Counted from the first letter of the stretch, positions 37,613 through 50,213 are shown. The stretch: 64,000 bases of DNA from Motilibacter rhizosphaerae (GCF_004216915.1 NZ_SGXD01000007.1:1-64000), one strand, 5' to 3'. The notes: generated by a model not told the origin, from the letters alone. A program made the numbers and translations.

Positions 37613-39150
37613 TTGGGTGCCCCTTCCGCCGCGGCCGGCTTGAGCACCGTCGCGGGATCGTGCTGGTGGACCGACTGCATGGTGCGCTGCACCGCGGGGT
37701 TGATGACGTCGAGGACGACCTGCGGCGCGACCCCGACGCCGATGAGGAGCGCGATGACAGGAGCGACGACCCACGCCTCGCGCGCCACGAGGTCGCGCAT
37801 GCCACCGACGCCCTCGACGACCGGGCCGGTCATCGTCCGCTGGAAGAGCAGCAGGATGTAGAGCGCGGCCAGGACGATGGCGAGGACCGCGACGACGGCG
37901 ACCCACTCGTAGCGGCGGAACGTCCCCAGCAGCACGAGGAACTCGCTGACGAAGCTGGAGAAGCCCGGCAGGGCCAGGCTCGACAGGCCGGAGAGCAGCA
38001 TCGACCCCGCCAGCAGCGGCGCGACCGTCTGCACGCCGCCGAAGTCGGCGATGCGGCGGCTGCCCCGACGCGCGACGAGCATCCCCGCGACGAGGAAGAG
38101 CCCTGCCGTCGAGAACCCGTGGCTCAGCATGTAGAGCGTCGAGCCCGCCTGCGCCTGGGAGGTCATCGCGAAGATGCCGAGGGCGATGAAGCCGAAGTGC
38201 GAGATCGAGGTGTACGCGACCAGCCGGATCACGTCCGCCTGGCCGATCGCGACGAGCGCACCGTAGATGATGCCGATGAGCGCCAGCGCGATGACGACCG
38301 GCCGCGCCCAGACGCTCGCGTCGGGGAACAGCGGCAGGCAGTACGCGATCATCCCGTACGTCCCGATCTTGTCCATGACGCCGACGAGCATCACGGCCCC
38401 GCCGGGAGGAGCCTCCGCGGCGGCGTCCGGCAGCCAGGTGTGAAGCGGCCACAGCGGGGCCTTGATGGCGAACGCCGCCATGAAGCCCAGGAAGAGCCAG
38501 CGCTGCGTCGTCGGGTCGAGGTGCGAGGCTTCGAGCGTCGTGCGCAGGAAGCCGTGCTTCCCGCCGGGCCCGGCGACGTAGGTGCCGATGACGGCGGCGA
38601 GCATGAGCAGGCCGCCGAGCAGGCTGTAGACGAGGAACTTCACCGCGGCGTAGGAGCGCTGGGCGCCGCCGAAGCCACCGATGATGAAGTACATCGGGAT
38701 GAGGCTGAACTCGAACGCGACGTAGAAGAGGAAGACGTCGGTGGCCGAGAACACCAGCACCAGCAGGGCCTCGACGAGCAGCATGAGCGCGAAGAAGGCC
38801 TGCGGCCGCGACCGCCCCTCCCCCAGGTCGACGTCGTGCCAGGAGGCGAGCAGGCAGACCGGGGCGAGCACGGCGGTCAGCGCGAGCAGGACGAGGGCGA
38901 TGCCGTCGACGCCCAGCGAGTAGCTCGCGCCGAGGGCCGGGATCCAGTCGTGCATCTCGGTGAACTGGAAGCCGCTGGCGTGCCGGTCGAAGTCCAGCCC
39001 GAGGCCGACGACGATGGCCAGCACGACGAGGGAGACCAGCAGCGAGAGGCGCTTCGCGAGCTCCTCGCGCCCGCGGGGAACGAGGGAGACGCCGAGGGCG
39101 CCGACCGCGGGGACGGCCGCCGCGAGGGTCAGCCAGGGCACGTCGGCCAT
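37609..39150 (-). CDS. nuoM: NADH-quinone oxidoreductase subunit M
   Basis: Antiporter-like subunit, 513 residues; ATG shares one base with the nuoL stop (TGATG). Landmarks: YVAFEFSLIPMYFIIGGFGG with the conserved Glu, KAPLWPLHTWLPDAAAEAPPGGAVMLVGVMDKIGTYG, and VAYTSISHFGFIALG. The sequence FSSFVSEFLVLLG near the end is typical. Confidence 0.97.
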   Translation of the reverse strand: MADVPWLTLAAAVPAVGALGVSLVPRGREELAKRLSLLVSLVVLAIVVGLGLDFDRHASGFQFTEMHDWIPALGASYSLGVDGIALVLLALTAVLAPVCLLASWHDVDLGEGRSRPQAFFALMLLVEALLVLVFSATDVFLFYVAFEFSLIPMYFIIGGFGGAQRSYAAVKFLVYSLLGGLLMLAAVIGTYVAGPGGKHGFLRTTLEASHLDPTTQRWLFLGFMAAFAIKAPLWPLHTWLPDAAAEAPPGGAVMLVGVMDKIGTYGMIAYCLPLFPDASVWARPVVIALALIGIIYGALVAIGQADVIRLVAYTSISHFGFIALGIFAMTSQAQAGSTLYMLSHGFSTAGLFLVAGMLVARRGSRRIADFGGVQTVAPLLAGSMLLSGLSSLALPGFSSFVSEFLVLLGTFRRYEWVAVVAVLAIVLAALYILLLFQRTMTGPVVEGVGGMRDLVAREAWVVAPVIALLIGVGVAPQVVLDVINPAVQRTMQSVHQHDPATVLKPAAAEGAPK

Positions 39151-41051
39151 CAGGACGCCACCACCAGCAGCGCACCGGCGATGAGCACCGCGCCGCCGAC
39201 GATGGACAGTGCGTAGCTGCGCACGAAGCCGGTCTGGAGCGGCCGCAGCCGTGCCGAGGTGCCGCCGAGCATGGCGGCGAAGCCGTTGACCACTGCGTCG
39301 ATCCCCTTGTTGTCGCCGAAGACGAGCGAGCGGGTGAGGTACTGGCCGGGCCGCATGAGCAGGGCCTCGTTGACCGCGTCCTGGTAGAGGTCGTTGCGCG
39401 CCGCCACGGTGAGCGGGCCGCCGACGGGCGCGACGACGGGGACGTCGCGGCGGGCGTACAGGGCGAGGGCACCGGCGGCGCCACCGGCGACGACGAGCAG
39501 CGTCAGCGCGGTGAGCACCCACGGGGAGAGCGTGTGCACGCCCTCCTCGGCGCTCTTCCCGACGACGGGGTCGAGCCAGTGCTGCAGCGTCGCGCCGTAC
39601 GCGAGGACCGCGCCGAGGAACGTGCTGCCCACCGCGAGCACGACCATCGGCGCCGTCATGGCCACGGGCGCCTCGTGCGGGTGGACGTCGTCGCGCCAGC
39701 GGCGCGGCCCGAAGAACGTCATCACCATGACGCGGGTCATGTAGAACGCCGTGATACCGGCTCCAAGCAGGGCGACCAGGCCGAGGATCCACCCGCTCGT
39801 GCCGCCCTTGTCGAAGGCGGCCTCGATGATCTTGTCCTTGCTCCAGAAGCCCGACAGGCCCGGGAAGCCGATGATGGCGAGGTAGCCCAGCCCGAAGGTC
39901 ACGAAGGTGACCGGCATGACCGAGCGCAGGCCGCCGAAGCGCCGCATGTCGGTGCGGTCGCCCATGGCGTGCATGACCGAGCCGGCTCCGAGGAAGAGCC
40001 CGGCCTTGAAGAAGCCGTGCGTCAGCAGGTGGAAGATGGCGACGGCATAGCCGGCAGGACCGAGGCCGGCCGCGAGCACCATGTAGCCGATCTGGCTCAT
40101 CGTGCTGGCGGCGAGCGCCTTCTTGATGTCGTCCTTCGCGGTGCCGATGAGGGCCCCGAACAGCAGCGTGACCGCGCCGACGATGGTGACGACGAGCCGG
40201 GCGTCCGGGGCGCCGTCGAAGATCGGCCCCGAGCGGACGATGAGGTAGACGCCGGCGGTCACCATCGTCGCGGCGTGGATGAGCGCGGAGACCGGGGTCG
40301 GGCCCGCCATGGCGTCACCGAGCCAGGACTGCAGCGGCAGCTGGGCCGACTTGCCGCAGGCCGCCAGCAGGAGCAGCAGGCCGATCAGCGTCAACCTGCC
40401 TTCGCTCGCGTCGCCCGCCTGCGGCAGGACCCGGGCGAAGTCCGTCGCGCCGAAGGTGACGAACATCGTGATGATCGCCAGCGACATCCCCATGTCCCCG
40501 ACGCGGTTGGCGACGAACGCCTTCTTCGCTGCCGTGGCGTAGGGCGGGTTGTGGGACCAGAACCCGATGAGGAGGTACGACGCCAGCCCCACGCCCTCCC
40601 AGCCGACGTAGACCACGAGGTAGTCGCTCGCCAGCACCAGCAGGAGCATCGCGGCGACGAACAGGTTGAGGTACGCGAAGAACCGCCGCCGGTCCTTGTC
40701 GTGCGACATGTAGGCGATGGAGTAGACGTGGATGAGCGTGCCGACGCCGGTGATGAGCAGCGCGAAGACGATGGAAAGCTGGTCCAGCCGCAGCCCGACG
40801 TCCATCTGGTAGTCGGCGACGTGCACCCCCGTCCAGAGCCGGGTGTAGCCCGGCCGGCGGTCCGTTGCGCGGCCGATCATCTGTAGCCACACGACCACCG
40901 CGACGACGAAGCTGGCCGCGGAGGCGAGCGTGCCCAGGATGTGCCCGACCGGGTCGGTGCGCCGCCCGCCGAGGAGCAGCACCGCCGCCCCGGCGATCGG
41001 GAACGCGAGGAGCAGCGGCGCCAGGGCGTACCCGGTGCTGACGGAGTCCAC
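39150..41051 (-). CDS. nuoL: NADH-quinone oxidoreductase subunit L
   Basis: Largest antiporter-like subunit, 633 residues from GTG ([15 protein letters not shown]). Landmarks: [73 protein letters not shown] and [22 protein letters not shown]. The long lateral helix and its C-terminal anchor are present. 10 nt downstream of nuoK. Confidence 0.97.
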   Translation of the reverse strand: MDSVSTGYALAPLLLAFPIAGAAVLLLGGRRTDPVGHILGTLASAASFVVAVVVWLQMIGRATDRRPGYTRLWTGVHVADYQMDVGLRLDQLSIVFALLITGVGTLIHVYSIAYMSHDKDRRRFFAYLNLFVAAMLLLVLASDYLVVYVGWEGVGLASYLLIGFWSHNPPYATAAKKAFVANRVGDMGMSLAIITMFVTFGATDFARVLPQAGDASEGRLTLIGLLLLLAACGKSAQLPLQSWLGDAMAGPTPVSALIHAATMVTAGVYLIVRSGPIFDGAPDARLVVTIVGAVTLLFGALIGTAKDDIKKALAASTMSQIGYMVLAAGLGPAGYAVAIFHLLTHGFFKAGLFLGAGSVMHAMGDRTDMRRFGGLRSVMPVTFVTFGLGYLAIIGFPGLSGFWSKDKIIEAAFDKGGTSGWILGLVALLGAGITAFYMTRVMVMTFFGPRRWRDDVHPHEAPVAMTAPMVVLAVGSTFLGAVLAYGATLQHWLDPVVGKSAEEGVHTLSPWVLTALTLLVVAGGAAGALALYARRDVPVVAPVGGPLTVAARNDLYQDAVNEALLMRPGQYLTRSLVFGDNKGIDAVVNGFAAMLGGTSARLRPLQTGFVRSYALSIVGGAVLIAGALLVVAS

Positions 41052-41061
41052 GAAGACCGCC

Positions 41062-41361
41062 TCAGTACTTCAGCAGGTTGGCGTCGTCGACGGAGATCGA
41101 GCGACGGGTGCGGAAGATGGTGATGATGATCGCGAGCCCGATGACGACCTCGGCCGCGGCGACCACCATGACGAAGAACGCGATGACCTGGCCGTCGAGG
41201 TTGCCCTGGATGCGGGCGAACGTGACGAAGGACAGGTTGACCGCGTTGAGCATGAGCTCGACGCACATGAAGACGACGATCGCGTTGCGCCGCAGCATCA
41301 CGCCGGCGGCGCCGATCGCGAACAGGATCCCGCTGAGGTAGAGGTAGTTCGACAGGTCCAC
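41062..41361 (-). CDS. nuoK: NADH-quinone oxidoreductase subunit K
   Basis: 99 residues, three membrane helices: [37 protein letters not shown], then [23 protein letters not shown]. The conserved Glu residues in the second and third helix (CVELMLN and AAAEVVIG) are present. GTG start follows the nuoJ TAG with zero gap. Confidence 0.97.
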   Translation of the reverse strand: MDLSNYLYLSGILFAIGAAGVMLRRNAIVVFMCVELMLNAVNLSFVTFARIQGNLDGQVIAFFVMVVAAAEVVIGLAIIITIFRTRRSISVDDANLLKY

Positions 41362-42153
41362 CTAGTGCCCCTCCTCGATCTCGCGGACGTCGTCGGCGAC
41401 CGGGTGCGCGCCGTGCCGGACATCCTGCACGTCGCCGCGCGCCACCAGCACCTTCGACACCGAGATCTCCGAGGTGCTGCCGTCGGGCAGCAGGGCGGGG
41501 AAGTCCACGGCGTTGTGCCGGGCGTAGACGCCCGGGTTGGGCAGCGGGCCGGGGTGGGTGGTCGTGCTGCGGAAGCGCGCCTCCGACAGCTCGCGCTGCG
41601 TGGGACGGGGGACGTGGCGCTCGCGGTGCGCGAGCACCATCGCCCCGAGCGCGGCGGTGATGAGCAGCGCGCTGGTGACCTCGAAGGCGAAGACGTAGCG
41701 GGTGAACAGCAGCCGGGCGATGCCCTGGACGTTGCCCTCCGCGTTGGCCTGCGCCAGTCCGGCGGGCTTCGCGTCCCCGAACGCCGCGTGCCCGAGCACG
41801 CCCAGCACGAGCACGCCGAAGCCGATCGCGAGCAGGATGCCGACGACGCGCTGGCCGCGCAGGGTCTCCACGAGCGACTCGCTCGAGTCGACGCCGACGA
41901 GCATGAGGACGAAGAGGAACAGCATCATGACCGCGCCGGTGTAGACGACGACCTGCACGATCCCGAGGAAGGGCCCGCTCTCCGCGAGGTAGAACGCCGC
42001 CAGCACGAGCATCGTCAGCGCCATCAGCAGGGCGGCGTGCACCGCCTTGCGGACGAGCAGCATGCCGACCGAGGCGAGCACGGCGATGGGCGCCATGACC
42101 CAGAAGCCGACCGCCTCGCCGGTCGTGGTCTGCGCGGCGAGCAGACCGCTCAC
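41362..42153 (-). CDS. nuoJ: NADH-quinone oxidoreductase subunit J
   Basis: 263 residues, five membrane helices, GTG start overlapping the nuoI stop by 4 nt. Landmarks: [50 protein letters not shown], the pi-bulge helix. Residues after about 175 form a soluble C-terminal tail ([31 protein letters not shown]...) longer than in enterobacteria, as usual in actinobacteria. Confidence 0.96.
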   Translation of the reverse strand: MSGLLAAQTTTGEAVGFWVMAPIAVLASVGMLLVRKAVHAALLMALTMLVLAAFYLAESGPFLGIVQVVVYTGAVMMLFLFVLMLVGVDSSESLVETLRGQRVVGILLAIGFGVLVLGVLGHAAFGDAKPAGLAQANAEGNVQGIARLLFTRYVFAFEVTSALLITAALGAMVLAHRERHVPRPTQRELSEARFRSTTTHPGPLPNPGVYARHNAVDFPALLPDGSTSEISVSKVLVARGDVQDVRHGAHPVADDVREIEEGH

Positions 42154-42773
42154 CGGCCCGCCCTCACGTCGTCGCCGCTGGGCTCGCTGAGCGCGGAGGC
42201 CCGCTCCGCGGCGTACCTGATCTGCACGTCGGTCGCGCGGGTGACCCGGCCCTGGTAGTAGTCCGTGTCCTCCATGCCCTCCGCCATCGGGTGGGGCGCC
42301 TCGACCATGCCCGGCAGCATCGGCCCGAGCAGGTCCTCCTTCTGGTAGATGAGGTCCGCCCGGTTGTCGTCGGCCAGCTCGTACTCGTTGGTCATGGTGA
42401 GCGCCCGCGTGGGGCAGGCCTCGATGCACAGCCCGCAGAGGATGCAGCGCAGGTAGTTGATCTGGTAGACGCGGCCGTAGCGCTCACCCGGGGAGAAGCG
42501 CTCCTCCTCGGTGTTGTCCGCGCCCTCGACGTAGATCGCGTCCGCAGGGCAGGCCCACGCGCACAGCTCGCAGCCGATGCACTTCTCGAGCCCGTCGGGG
42601 TGCCGGTTGAGCTGGTGCCGGCCGTGGAACCGCGGCGACGTCGGCACCTTCTCGAACGGGTACTGCTCCGTCACCGGCTTCTTGAACATCGTCCCGAAGG
42701 TGACGCCGAAGCCCTTGACCCCGCTCAACGGCCCCGGCTCGGGCGAGGTCTGGCTGCCCTGGGGATCAGGCAC
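42150..42773 (-). CDS. nuoI: NADH-quinone oxidoreductase subunit I
   Basis: 207 residues, two 4Fe-4S clusters (N6a/N6b): [20 protein letters not shown] and [23 protein letters not shown]. The GTG start ([14 protein letters not shown]) is chosen because GAGGAG lies 8 nt upstream; it overlaps nuoH by 8 nt. The frame is open further but that sequence is nuoH out of phase. Confidence 0.96.
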   Translation of the reverse strand: MPDPQGSQTSPEPGPLSGVKGFGVTFGTMFKKPVTEQYPFEKVPTSPRFHGRHQLNRHPDGLEKCIGCELCAWACPADAIYVEGADNTEEERFSPGERYGRVYQINYLRCILCGLCIEACPTRALTMTNEYELADDNRADLIYQKEDLLGPMLPGMVEAPHPMAEGMEDTDYYQGRVTRATDVQIRYAAERASALSEPSGDDVRAGR

Positions 42774-44109
42774 GGTGCGCTCCTCGGCTGGGGGTGGGGA
42801 TGCTGGCGGTGGGGGTGCTGCCCGCGGGGCCCTGGTGAGTGGCCACGCGCTGGCGCACGGTGTCGACCGAGGGCACGGGGAAGCCACCGGCGAAGGCGGC
42901 GCGGTCCGCGCTCGCGGCGTCCTCGACCGGCTCGGGCGCCCGGTGGACGACCGGCTCCGGCTGGTCGCGGCGGGCGGCCACCGCGTCGTACGCGAAGGAG
43001 AGCAGGAGCGCGACGACGAGCGCGCCGCCGACCCAGCCGAAGACCTGGCGGGTGCTGAGGTGCGTGTCGTCGTTGAGGGCCCGGACCGTCGCGACGGCGA
43101 GGATCCACACGAGGCTGACGGGGATGAGCCGCTTCCAGCCCAGGCGCATGAACTGGTCGTAGCGCAGCCGGGGCAGCGTGCCGCGCAGCCAGATGAAGAC
43201 GAAGATCAGCAGGACGACCTTCGAGATCCACCAGAGCAGCGGCCACCAGCCGGTGTTGGCGCCGGACCAGAACCACGTGATGGGCCAGGGGGCGCGCCAG
43301 CCGCCGAGGAACATCGTCGTGGCCAGCGCGGAGACGTTGACCATGTTGACGTACTCGGCGAGGAAGAAGAGCGCGAACTTCAGCGAGGAGTACTCGGTGT
43401 GGAACCCGCCGACGAGCTCGCCCTCGGCCTCGGGCAGGTCGAACGGCGCGCGGTTGGTCTCGCCGACCATCGAGACGAGGTAGACGAGGAAGGACACCGG
43501 CAGGGTCCAGAAGAACCAGTGGCTCTTCTGCGCGGTGACGATGTCGGAGGTCGACATCGAGCCCGAGTAGAGGAAGACCGCGACGAGGCTGAGGCCCATC
43601 GCCACCTCGTACGAGATCATCTGCGCGCTCGAGCGCAGGCCGCCGAGCAGCGGGTAGGTCGAGCCGCTCGACCAGCCCGCCAGCACGATGCCGTAGATCC
43701 CGATGCTCGCGACCGCGAGGACGTAGAGCACGCCGATCGGGAAGTCCGCGAGCTGCAGCGCGGTGTGGTGGCCGAAGATGCTGACCTCGGGGCCGAACGG
43801 CATCACCGCGAAGGCGAGGAAGGCCGGGCCCACCGAGAGCAGCGGGGCGAGGACGAAGACGATCTTGTCCGCGCCCTTCGGGATCAGGTCCTCCTTCAGC
43901 CCGAGCTTGACGCCGTCGGCGAGCGACTGCAGCAGTCCGAAGGGCCCGTGCACGTTGGGGCCCACGCGGTGCTGCATGCGGGCGACCACGCGGCGCTCGA
44001 ACCAGATGTTGAACAGCGTCATGACGACGAGGAAGCCGAAGACGACGACCGCCTTGCCGGCGATGAGCCACCAGGGGTCGTCGGCCAGCAGCTGCTGGGT
44101 GGGGTTCAC
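42766..44109 (-). CDS. nuoH: NADH-quinone oxidoreductase subunit H
   Basis: 447 residues from GTG ([14 protein letters not shown]), overlapping the nuoG stop. Eight helices forming the quinone-access channel; landmarks [61 protein letters not shown] (here GETNRAPF) and [20 protein letters not shown] roughly 55-residue Pro/Ala-rich cytoplasmic tail follows the last helix. Confidence 0.97.
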   Translation of the reverse strand: MNPTQQLLADDPWWLIAGKAVVVFGFLVVMTLFNIWFERRVVARMQHRVGPNVHGPFGLLQSLADGVKLGLKEDLIPKGADKIVFVLAPLLSVGPAFLAFAVMPFGPEVSIFGHHTALQLADFPIGVLYVLAVASIGIYGIVLAGWSSGSTYPLLGGLRSSAQMISYEVAMGLSLVAVFLYSGSMSTSDIVTAQKSHWFFWTLPVSFLVYLVSMVGETNRAPFDLPEAEGELVGGFHTEYSSLKFALFFLAEYVNMVNVSALATTMFLGGWRAPWPITWFWSGANTGWWPLLWWISKVVLLIFVFIWLRGTLPRLRYDQFMRLGWKRLIPVSLVWILAVATVRALNDDTHLSTRQVFGWVGGALVVALLLSFAYDAVAARRDQPEPVVHRAPEPVEDAASADRAAFAGGFPVPSVDTVRQRVATHQGPAGSTPTASIPTPSRGAHRA

Positions 44110-46757
44110 TCGCCCTCCTGGGGAGCAGCGGCGCCGTCCTGCACGGTGTCGGCAGCGGTGAAGAGGGCCGCCGGCTCGGCCGGCCCGTCGGGCTCGAGCA
44201 CGACGGAGACCCCCTCGCGCCCGCCCTGCGGCGTGCTGCCGCCCGCGGGCTCGACGAGCACCTCGGGCAGCACCGGGACGGCGGCGGGTCCGGCGGCCAG
44301 CGAGACCAGGTCCCCCGCACCGGCGCGCAGCGTGCGGCGGACCTCGCTGCCGGTGGAGCGGGTCGGCAGCCACACGACGCGGTCGGGCATCTCGGTGAGC
44401 ACGACCGGGAGCGTCACCATGCCGTACGCGGTGGCGACCGTCAGCGTCCCTCCCTCGACCACACCGACCTCCTCGGCCGTCGCCGGCGAGACCCGGGCGA
44501 CGGGAGCAGGCGCAGTGGCGGCGAGGAAGGGCTCGCCCTCCTGGAGCCGACCGCCGTCGAGCAGCTGGTGCCAGGTGGCGAGGACCGCCTGCCCGTGAGC
44601 GGGTACGGGCGGGCCGGGCACGGGGGCGTCGGGAGCCGTGGCGCGCCCGCCCTCCCACCGGCCGAGCTCGTCGAGCTCGTGGCGCGCGGCCGCGGTGTGG
44701 GGCAGACCGAGGTCGGCGCCCATCTCCTCGGCGAGCACGTGGAGGACACGGCCGTCGGGCAGCATCGGCTGCGCCAGCTGCGGGTTGGCGAGCACCGCGC
44801 GGAAGGGGCGTACGCGGCCCTCCCAGTCGAGGTAGCTGCCCTCGCGCTCGATGTCGGCGGCGACCGGCAGCACGACGTCGGCGAGCTCGGTCACCGCGCT
44901 GGGACGCTGCTCCAGGCTCACGAGGAACGGCACGGCCTTGAGCGCCGCCCGCGCGATCGCGGGGTCGGGCAGGTCGGCCGGGTCGACCCCGCCGACGACG
45001 AGACCGCCGAGCTGCCCGGACACGGCCGCGGCGAGGATGCCGGCGAGGTCGCGGCCCGGCGTGGTGGGCAGGCCCTCGGCGCCCCACGCGGTGGCGACGT
45101 CGATGCGCGCCTCGGCGTCGGTGACCGGCCGACCACCGGGCAGGAGCCCCGGCAGCGCACCGGCTTCCAGCGCGCCGCGCTCGCCGGCGCGGCGCGGGAC
45201 CCACGCGACCCGGGCGCCGGTGCGCGCCGCCAGCCGCGCCACGGCGCTCAGCGCGCCGCGCGAGGTGGCGAGGCGCTCGCCGACGAGGAGGACGGCACCG
45301 CTCTGCGTGAGGACGGTGCCGGTGGTCCCGAGCTCGCCGCCCTCGGCCAGCGCGTCGAGCACCTCGGCCTCGGTGCCGGGGGCCGCGGGGACGAGCGTCC
45401 CCGAGAGCTTCGTGAGCCCCCGCGTCGCGAAGGGCGCGACCGACAGGACCTGCAGGCCGGCCTTGCGGACCGCCTTGCGCAGCCGCAGGAAGAGGATGGG
45501 CGACTCCTCCTCGGGCTCGAGCCCGACGAGGAGGACGGCGCGCGCCCGCTCGAGGTCGGCGTACGTGACACCCCCCGTCGCTGGGCTCGTCCCGGCGACG
45601 GTGCTCGCGAGGAACTGCGCCTCCTCCGCGGAGTGCGGGCGGGCGCGGAAGTCGATGTCGTCGGTGCCGAGCACGACGCGGGCGAACTTCGCGTAGGCGT
45701 AGGCGTCCTCGACGGTGAGCCGGCCGCCGGGCAGGACCCCGACACCGCCGGCCGAGCGCGCGGCGAGCAGTCCGCGGGCGGCGACGTCGAGCGCGTCGGG
45801 CCAGCTCGTCGGGACGAGCGCGCCGGAGGAGTCGCGGACCAGCGGGGTGCGGAGGCGGTCGGGCAGGAAGGAGTACTGGAAGGCCCAGCGCCCCTTGTCG
45901 CAGTTCCACTCCTCGTTGACCTCGGGGTCGTCGCCGGCCATGCGGCGCAGCACCTTCCCGCGACGGGAGTCCGTGCGCTGCGCGCAGCCGGAGGCGCAGT
46001 GCTCGCACGCGGTCGGCGTGGAGACGAGGTCGAAGGGCCTGGCGCGGAAGCGGTACTGCGTACCGGTCAGCGCGCCGACCGGGCAGATCTGCACGGTGTT
46101 GCCGGAGAAGTAGCTCTCGAAGGGCTGCTTCTCGTAGATGCCGACCTGCTGGAGCGCGCCGCGCTCGAGCAGCTCGATGAACGGGTCGCCGGCGACCTGC
46201 TTGGAGAACCGCGTGCAGCGCGCGCAGAGCACGCAGCGCTCGCGGTCGAGCAGCACCTGCGCCGAGATCGGCACGGGCTTCGGGTAGGTCCGCTTGACGC
46301 CCTCGAAGCGGGACTCGCTGCGCCCGTTGCTCATCGCCTGGTTCTGCAGGGGGCACTCGCCGCCCTTGTCGCACACCGGGCAGTCGAGCGGGTGGTTGAT
46401 GAGCAGCAGCTCCATCACGCCCTTCTGCGCCTTGTCGGCGACGGGCGAGGAGAGCTGCGTCTCGATGACCATGCCCTCGGCGACGGTCGTCGTGCACGAC
46501 GCCGCCGGCTTCGGCATGCCGCGCCCGTTGCCGGCGTCCTTCACGTCGACGAGGCACTGGCGGCAGGCGCCGACGGGGTCGAGCAGCGGGTGGTCGCAGA
46601 AGCGCGGGATCGCGATGCCGAGCAGCTCGGCGGCGCGGATGACGAGCGTGCCCTTGGGCACCGAGACCGGGAAGCCGTCGATGGTGAGGTTCACCATCTC
46701 GACGCTGGGCTGGACCTCCGCGCCGCTGGCCGCGCCGCCGCTGGACAGGAGAGTCAT
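44106..46757 (-). CDS. nuoG: NADH-quinone oxidoreductase subunit G
   Basis: 883 residues, the 75-kDa peripheral subunit. ATG overlaps the nuoF stop. The 2Fe-2S N1b ligands are in [16 protein letters not shown] and a later Cys in PAASC; 4Fe-4S motifs [14 protein letters not shown] and [16 protein letters not shown] follow; molybdopterin-like domain begins [21 protein letters not shown] (cluster N7-type cysteines) and runs to the end without cofactor residues. It carries electrons from NuoE/F to NuoI. Confidence 0.96.
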   Translation of the reverse strand: MTLLSSGGAASGAEVQPSVEMVNLTIDGFPVSVPKGTLVIRAAELLGIAIPRFCDHPLLDPVGACRQCLVDVKDAGNGRGMPKPAASCTTTVAEGMVIETQLSSPVADKAQKGVMELLLINHPLDCPVCDKGGECPLQNQAMSNGRSESRFEGVKRTYPKPVPISAQVLLDRERCVLCARCTRFSKQVAGDPFIELLERGALQQVGIYEKQPFESYFSGNTVQICPVGALTGTQYRFRARPFDLVSTPTACEHCASGCAQRTDSRRGKVLRRMAGDDPEVNEEWNCDKGRWAFQYSFLPDRLRTPLVRDSSGALVPTSWPDALDVAARGLLAARSAGGVGVLPGGRLTVEDAYAYAKFARVVLGTDDIDFRARPHSAEEAQFLASTVAGTSPATGGVTYADLERARAVLLVGLEPEEESPILFLRLRKAVRKAGLQVLSVAPFATRGLTKLSGTLVPAAPGTEAEVLDALAEGGELGTTGTVLTQSGAVLLVGERLATSRGALSAVARLAARTGARVAWVPRRAGERGALEAGALPGLLPGGRPVTDAEARIDVATAWGAEGLPTTPGRDLAGILAAAVSGQLGGLVVGGVDPADLPDPAIARAALKAVPFLVSLEQRPSAVTELADVVLPVAADIEREGSYLDWEGRVRPFRAVLANPQLAQPMLPDGRVLHVLAEEMGADLGLPHTAAARHELDELGRWEGGRATAPDAPVPGPPVPAHGQAVLATWHQLLDGGRLQEGEPFLAATAPAPVARVSPATAEEVGVVEGGTLTVATAYGMVTLPVVLTEMPDRVVWLPTRSTGSEVRRTLRAGAGDLVSLAAGPAAVPVLPEVLVEPAGGSTPQGGREGVSVVLEPDGPAEPAALFTAADTVQDGAAAPQEGE

Positions 46758-48067
46758 GCCGTCACCGCCGTGCTCCCGCCGAAGACCGTGGACGCGACCG
46801 GGTCGAAGGGGCACCCGGCGTTGGTGAAGTGGGCGACGTACTCGTCGCGGAAGTACTTGATGGACGAGGTGATCGGGCTCGTGGCCCCGTCACCGAGCGC
46901 GCAGAACGACCGGCCGAGGATGTTGTCGCACAGGTCGAGCAGTTTTTCGAGGTCGGCCTCGGTGCCCTCCCCCGCCTCGAGCCGGTCGAGGGCCTGCACG
47001 AGCCACCACGTGCCCTCGCGGCACGGGGTGCACTTGCCGCAGGACTCGTGGGCGTAGAACTTCGTCCAGCGCGACACGCAGCGCACGACGCAGGTCGTCT
47101 CGTCGAAGACCTGGAGGGCCTTCGTGCCGAGCATCGAGCCCGCGGCCCCCACGCCCTCGTAGTCGAGGGGCACGTCGAGGTGCTCCGCCGTGAGCAGCGG
47201 CGTGGACGAACCGCCTGGCGTCCAGAACTTCAGCTCGTGGCCCTCGCGGACGCCGCCCGCGAGCTCGAGCAGCTGGCGCAGCGTGACGCCGAGCGGCGCC
47301 TCGTACTGGCCGGGGCGCTCCACGTGACCCGAGAGCGAGTAGAGCGTGGCGCCAGCGGACTTCTCGGTGCCCATCGTCTTGTACCAGTCGGCGCCGTTGA
47401 GCACGACGACCGGCACCGAGGCGATGGACTCGACGTTGTTGATGACGGTCGGCGAGCCGTACAGGCCGGCGATGGCCGGGAACGGCGGGCGGAGGCGCGG
47501 CTGGCCGCGGAAGCCCTCGAGCGAGTCGAGCAGCGCGGTCTCCTCCCCGCAGATGTACGCGCCGGCGCCCGCGTGCACGACGATCTCGAGGTCGTAGCCC
47601 GAGCCGAGGATGTCGCGCCCGACGTAGCCGGCGGCGTACGCCTCGCGGACCGCGGCGAGCACGCGGCGGTAGACGCTGGCGACCTCGCCCCGCACGTAGA
47701 TGAAGGCGTGGCTGGCGCGGATCGCGTAGGACGCGATGATGACGCCCTCGACCAGCTGGTGCGGCGCCGCCAGCATCAGCGGGATGTCCTTGCAGGTGCC
47801 GGGTTCGCTCTCGTCGGCGTTGACGACGAGGTAGTGGGGGCGCCCGTCGCCCTGCGGGATGAAGCTCCACTTCATGCCCGTGGGGAAGCCGGCACCACCG
47901 CGCCCGCGCAGGCCGGAGTCCTTGACGAGCGCGATGACGTCGTCGGGCGAGGTCTGCAGCGCGGCGTGCAGGCCGCGGTAGCCGTCCTTCGCGCGGTAGG
48001 ACTCGAGCGACCACGAGCGCTCCGAGTCCCAGGTACGGGACAGCACCGGGGTGAGCACGTCGGTCAC
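46754..48067 (-). CDS. nuoF: NADH-quinone oxidoreductase subunit F
   Basis: 437 residues, NADH/FMN-binding 51-kDa subunit. GTG ([13 protein letters not shown]) overlaps the nuoE stop and has AGGAGG upstream. NADH site [19 protein letters not shown] site [13 protein letters not shown] and [19 protein letters not shown], cluster N3 motif [11 protein letters not shown] with a fourth Cys near [10 protein letters not shown]. Confidence 0.97.
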   Translation of the reverse strand: MTDVLTPVLSRTWDSERSWSLESYRAKDGYRGLHAALQTSPDDVIALVKDSGLRGRGGAGFPTGMKWSFIPQGDGRPHYLVVNADESEPGTCKDIPLMLAAPHQLVEGVIIASYAIRASHAFIYVRGEVASVYRRVLAAVREAYAAGYVGRDILGSGYDLEIVVHAGAGAYICGEETALLDSLEGFRGQPRLRPPFPAIAGLYGSPTVINNVESIASVPVVVLNGADWYKTMGTEKSAGATLYSLSGHVERPGQYEAPLGVTLRQLLELAGGVREGHELKFWTPGGSSTPLLTAEHLDVPLDYEGVGAAGSMLGTKALQVFDETTCVVRCVSRWTKFYAHESCGKCTPCREGTWWLVQALDRLEAGEGTEADLEKLLDLCDNILGRSFCALGDGATSPITSSIKYFRDEYVAHFTNAGCPFDPVASTVFGGSTAVTA

Positions 48068-48885
48068 GACCTCTCCTCCTGCTGGGCCGACCCCGTGGGG
48101 GTCGGGTTGGCCGGGTCGCTGCTGGCCGTGGGCAGCGGGGCGTCGTCGCCGCTCGGGCCACCCTGGTTGCCGTAGCCGGAGTCCGTCCCGGACTCGCCTG
48201 CGGCGTCGGCGGTCTGCGCCTCGTCGCGGTCGGGGCGGGGGGCGCTCCAGCCGCGCTGGCGGGCGAGCTCCAGGCCCACGAGGGTCGCCGGTCCTGCGCC
48301 GGTGCCGGTGTCGGCCAGGCCGTCCTCGAAGCCGGCGAGCAGCCGCTCGACCTCGCGGAAGGTGCACAGCCGCTCGGCACCGCGGGTGGGCGCCGGCGGG
48401 TCGCCCGCACGGATGCGGTCGACGAGGTCGGTCGCCGAGGCCGGCGTCTGGTTGTCGAAGAACTCCCAGTTGACCATCACCACGGGGGCGTAGTCGCAGG
48501 CCGCGTTGCACTCGAGGTGCTCGAGCGTGACGGTGCCGTCGGGAGTGGTGTCCCCGTGGTGGACGCCGAGGTGCTCCTCGAGCCGCTCGAGGATCGCATC
48601 ACCGCCGAGCACGCCGCACAGGCTGTTGGTGCAGACGCCGACCTGGTAGTCACCGCCGGGGCGGCGGCGGTACATCGAGTAGAACGTCGACACCGCCGTC
48701 ACTTCTGCGGTCGTGAGGTCGAGCCAGCGCGCGCAGAGCTCGACGCCCTCGGGGCTGACCCACCCCTCCTCGGACTGCACGAGGTGGAGCAGCGGGAGCA
48801 GGGCCGAGCGCGACCGGGGGTATCTCGCGATGACCTCCTTTGCGTCGATCTCCAGCCGCTGCAGGGCTTCCTCGGTGAGGGCCAC
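48064..48885 (-). CDS. nuoE: NADH-quinone oxidoreductase subunit E
   Basis: 273 residues, 24-kDa subunit with 2Fe-2S cluster N1a. Ligands are in GVCTNSLCGVLGG and LECNAACDYAPVVMVN. The GTG start shares one base with the nuoD stop. The last 80 or so residues are a Gly/Ser/Asp/Pro-rich low-complexity tail (GESGTDSGYGNQGGPSGDD) not seen in short NuoE proteins. Confidence 0.95.
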   Translation of the reverse strand: MALTEEALQRLEIDAKEVIARYPRSRSALLPLLHLVQSEEGWVSPEGVELCARWLDLTTAEVTAVSTFYSMYRRRPGGDYQVGVCTNSLCGVLGGDAILERLEEHLGVHHGDTTPDGTVTLEHLECNAACDYAPVVMVNWEFFDNQTPASATDLVDRIRAGDPPAPTRGAERLCTFREVERLLAGFEDGLADTGTGAGPATLVGLELARQRGWSAPRPDRDEAQTADAAGESGTDSGYGNQGGPSGDDAPLPTASSDPANPTPTGSAQQEERS

Positions 48886-50213
48886 TAGCGGTCCACCCCT
48901 CCCATGACCGGGTCGATCGAGGCGACCGCGGCGATGACGTCGGCGACCTGCGCGCCCTCGCACATCGCCGGCGCCGCCTGCAGGTTCTGGAACGACGGGT
49001 CGCGGTAGTGCACCCGGAAGGGCTTCGTGCCGCCGTCGGAGACGAGGTGGCAGCCGAGCTCCCCGCGCGGCGACTCGACCGCGGTGTAGACCTGGCCCGG
49101 CGGGACCCGGAAGCCCTCGGTCACCAGCTTGAAGTGGTGGATCAGGGCCTCCATCGACTCGCCCATGATGTGGCGGATGTGGTCCAGGGAGTTGCCGAGC
49201 CCGTCTCCGGAGAGCGCCAGCTGCGAGGGCCAGGCGATCTTCTTGTCCTCCACCATGACCGGGCCCGGCTTCAGCCGGCCCAGGCACTGCTCGACGATGT
49301 GCAGCGACTGCTCGATCTCGTCGAGGCGCACGCGGAACCGGCCGTACGCGTCGCAGCTGTCGCGGGTGATGACGTCGAAGTCGTAGGTCTCGTAGCCGCA
49401 GTACGGCTGCGCCCGGCGCAGGTCGTGCGGCAGCCCGGTCGAGCGGAGGATGGGGCCGGTGATGCCGAGCGCCATGCAGCCGGTGAGGTCGAGGTAGCCG
49501 ACGCCGACCGTGCGCTGCTTGAACACCCAGCTCTCGTTGCAGAGGTCGGCGTACTCGTGCAGGCGGCTGCGGACCAGCGCGACGGTGTCGCGGACGAGCT
49601 CCTCGGCGCCCGGCGGGAGGTCCTGCGCGAGGCCGCCCGGCCGGAAGTACGCGTGGTTCATGCGCAGCCCGGTGATGGTCTCGAAGACCTTGAGGATGAG
49701 CTCGCGCTCGCGGAAGCCGATCGTCATGACGGTCAGCGCGCCGAGCTCCATGCCGCCGGTCGCGATCGCGACGAGGTGGGAGGAGACGCGGTTGAGCTCC
49801 ATCATCATCACGCGGATGACCTCGGCGCGCTCCGGGACCTGGTCCTCGATGCCGAGCAGCCGCTCGACGCCGAGGACGTAGGCAGCCTCGTTGAACAGCG
49901 GCGCGAGGTAGTCCATGCGCGTCACGAACGTGACGCCCTGGGTCCAGCTGCGGTACTCGCAGTTCTTCTCGATGCCGGTGTGGAGGTAGCCGATGCCGAG
50001 ACGGGTCTCGGTGACGGTCTCCCCCTCCATCTCGAGGATCAGCCGGAGCACGCCGTGCGTCGAGGGGTGCTGCGGCCCCATGTTGACGACGATGCGCTCG
50101 TTGCCGATGTCGCTGCTGCTGTCCCGGCCGATCTCGTCTGTCAGCTCGTCCCAGTCCCCGCCGTTGACGGTGAAGACCCGCCCCTCCTGGGGCTCGTCGA
50201 TCGTCGTGCTCAT
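48885..50213 (-). CDS. nuoD: NADH-quinone oxidoreductase subunit D
   Basis: 442 residues, 49-kDa subunit forming the quinone pocket with NuoB. Landmarks [22 protein letters not shown] (the pocket His), [17 protein letters not shown], and [33 protein letters not shown] shares one base with the nuoC stop (TGATG). Confidence 0.97.
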   Translation of the reverse strand: MSTTIDEPQEGRVFTVNGGDWDELTDEIGRDSSSDIGNERIVVNMGPQHPSTHGVLRLILEMEGETVTETRLGIGYLHTGIEKNCEYRSWTQGVTFVTRMDYLAPLFNEAAYVLGVERLLGIEDQVPERAEVIRVMMMELNRVSSHLVAIATGGMELGALTVMTIGFRERELILKVFETITGLRMNHAYFRPGGLAQDLPPGAEELVRDTVALVRSRLHEYADLCNESWVFKQRTVGVGYLDLTGCMALGITGPILRSTGLPHDLRRAQPYCGYETYDFDVITRDSCDAYGRFRVRLDEIEQSLHIVEQCLGRLKPGPVMVEDKKIAWPSQLALSGDGLGNSLDHIRHIMGESMEALIHHFKLVTEGFRVPPGQVYTAVESPRGELGCHLVSDGGTKPFRVHYRDPSFQNLQAAPAMCEGAQVADVIAAVASIDPVMGGVDR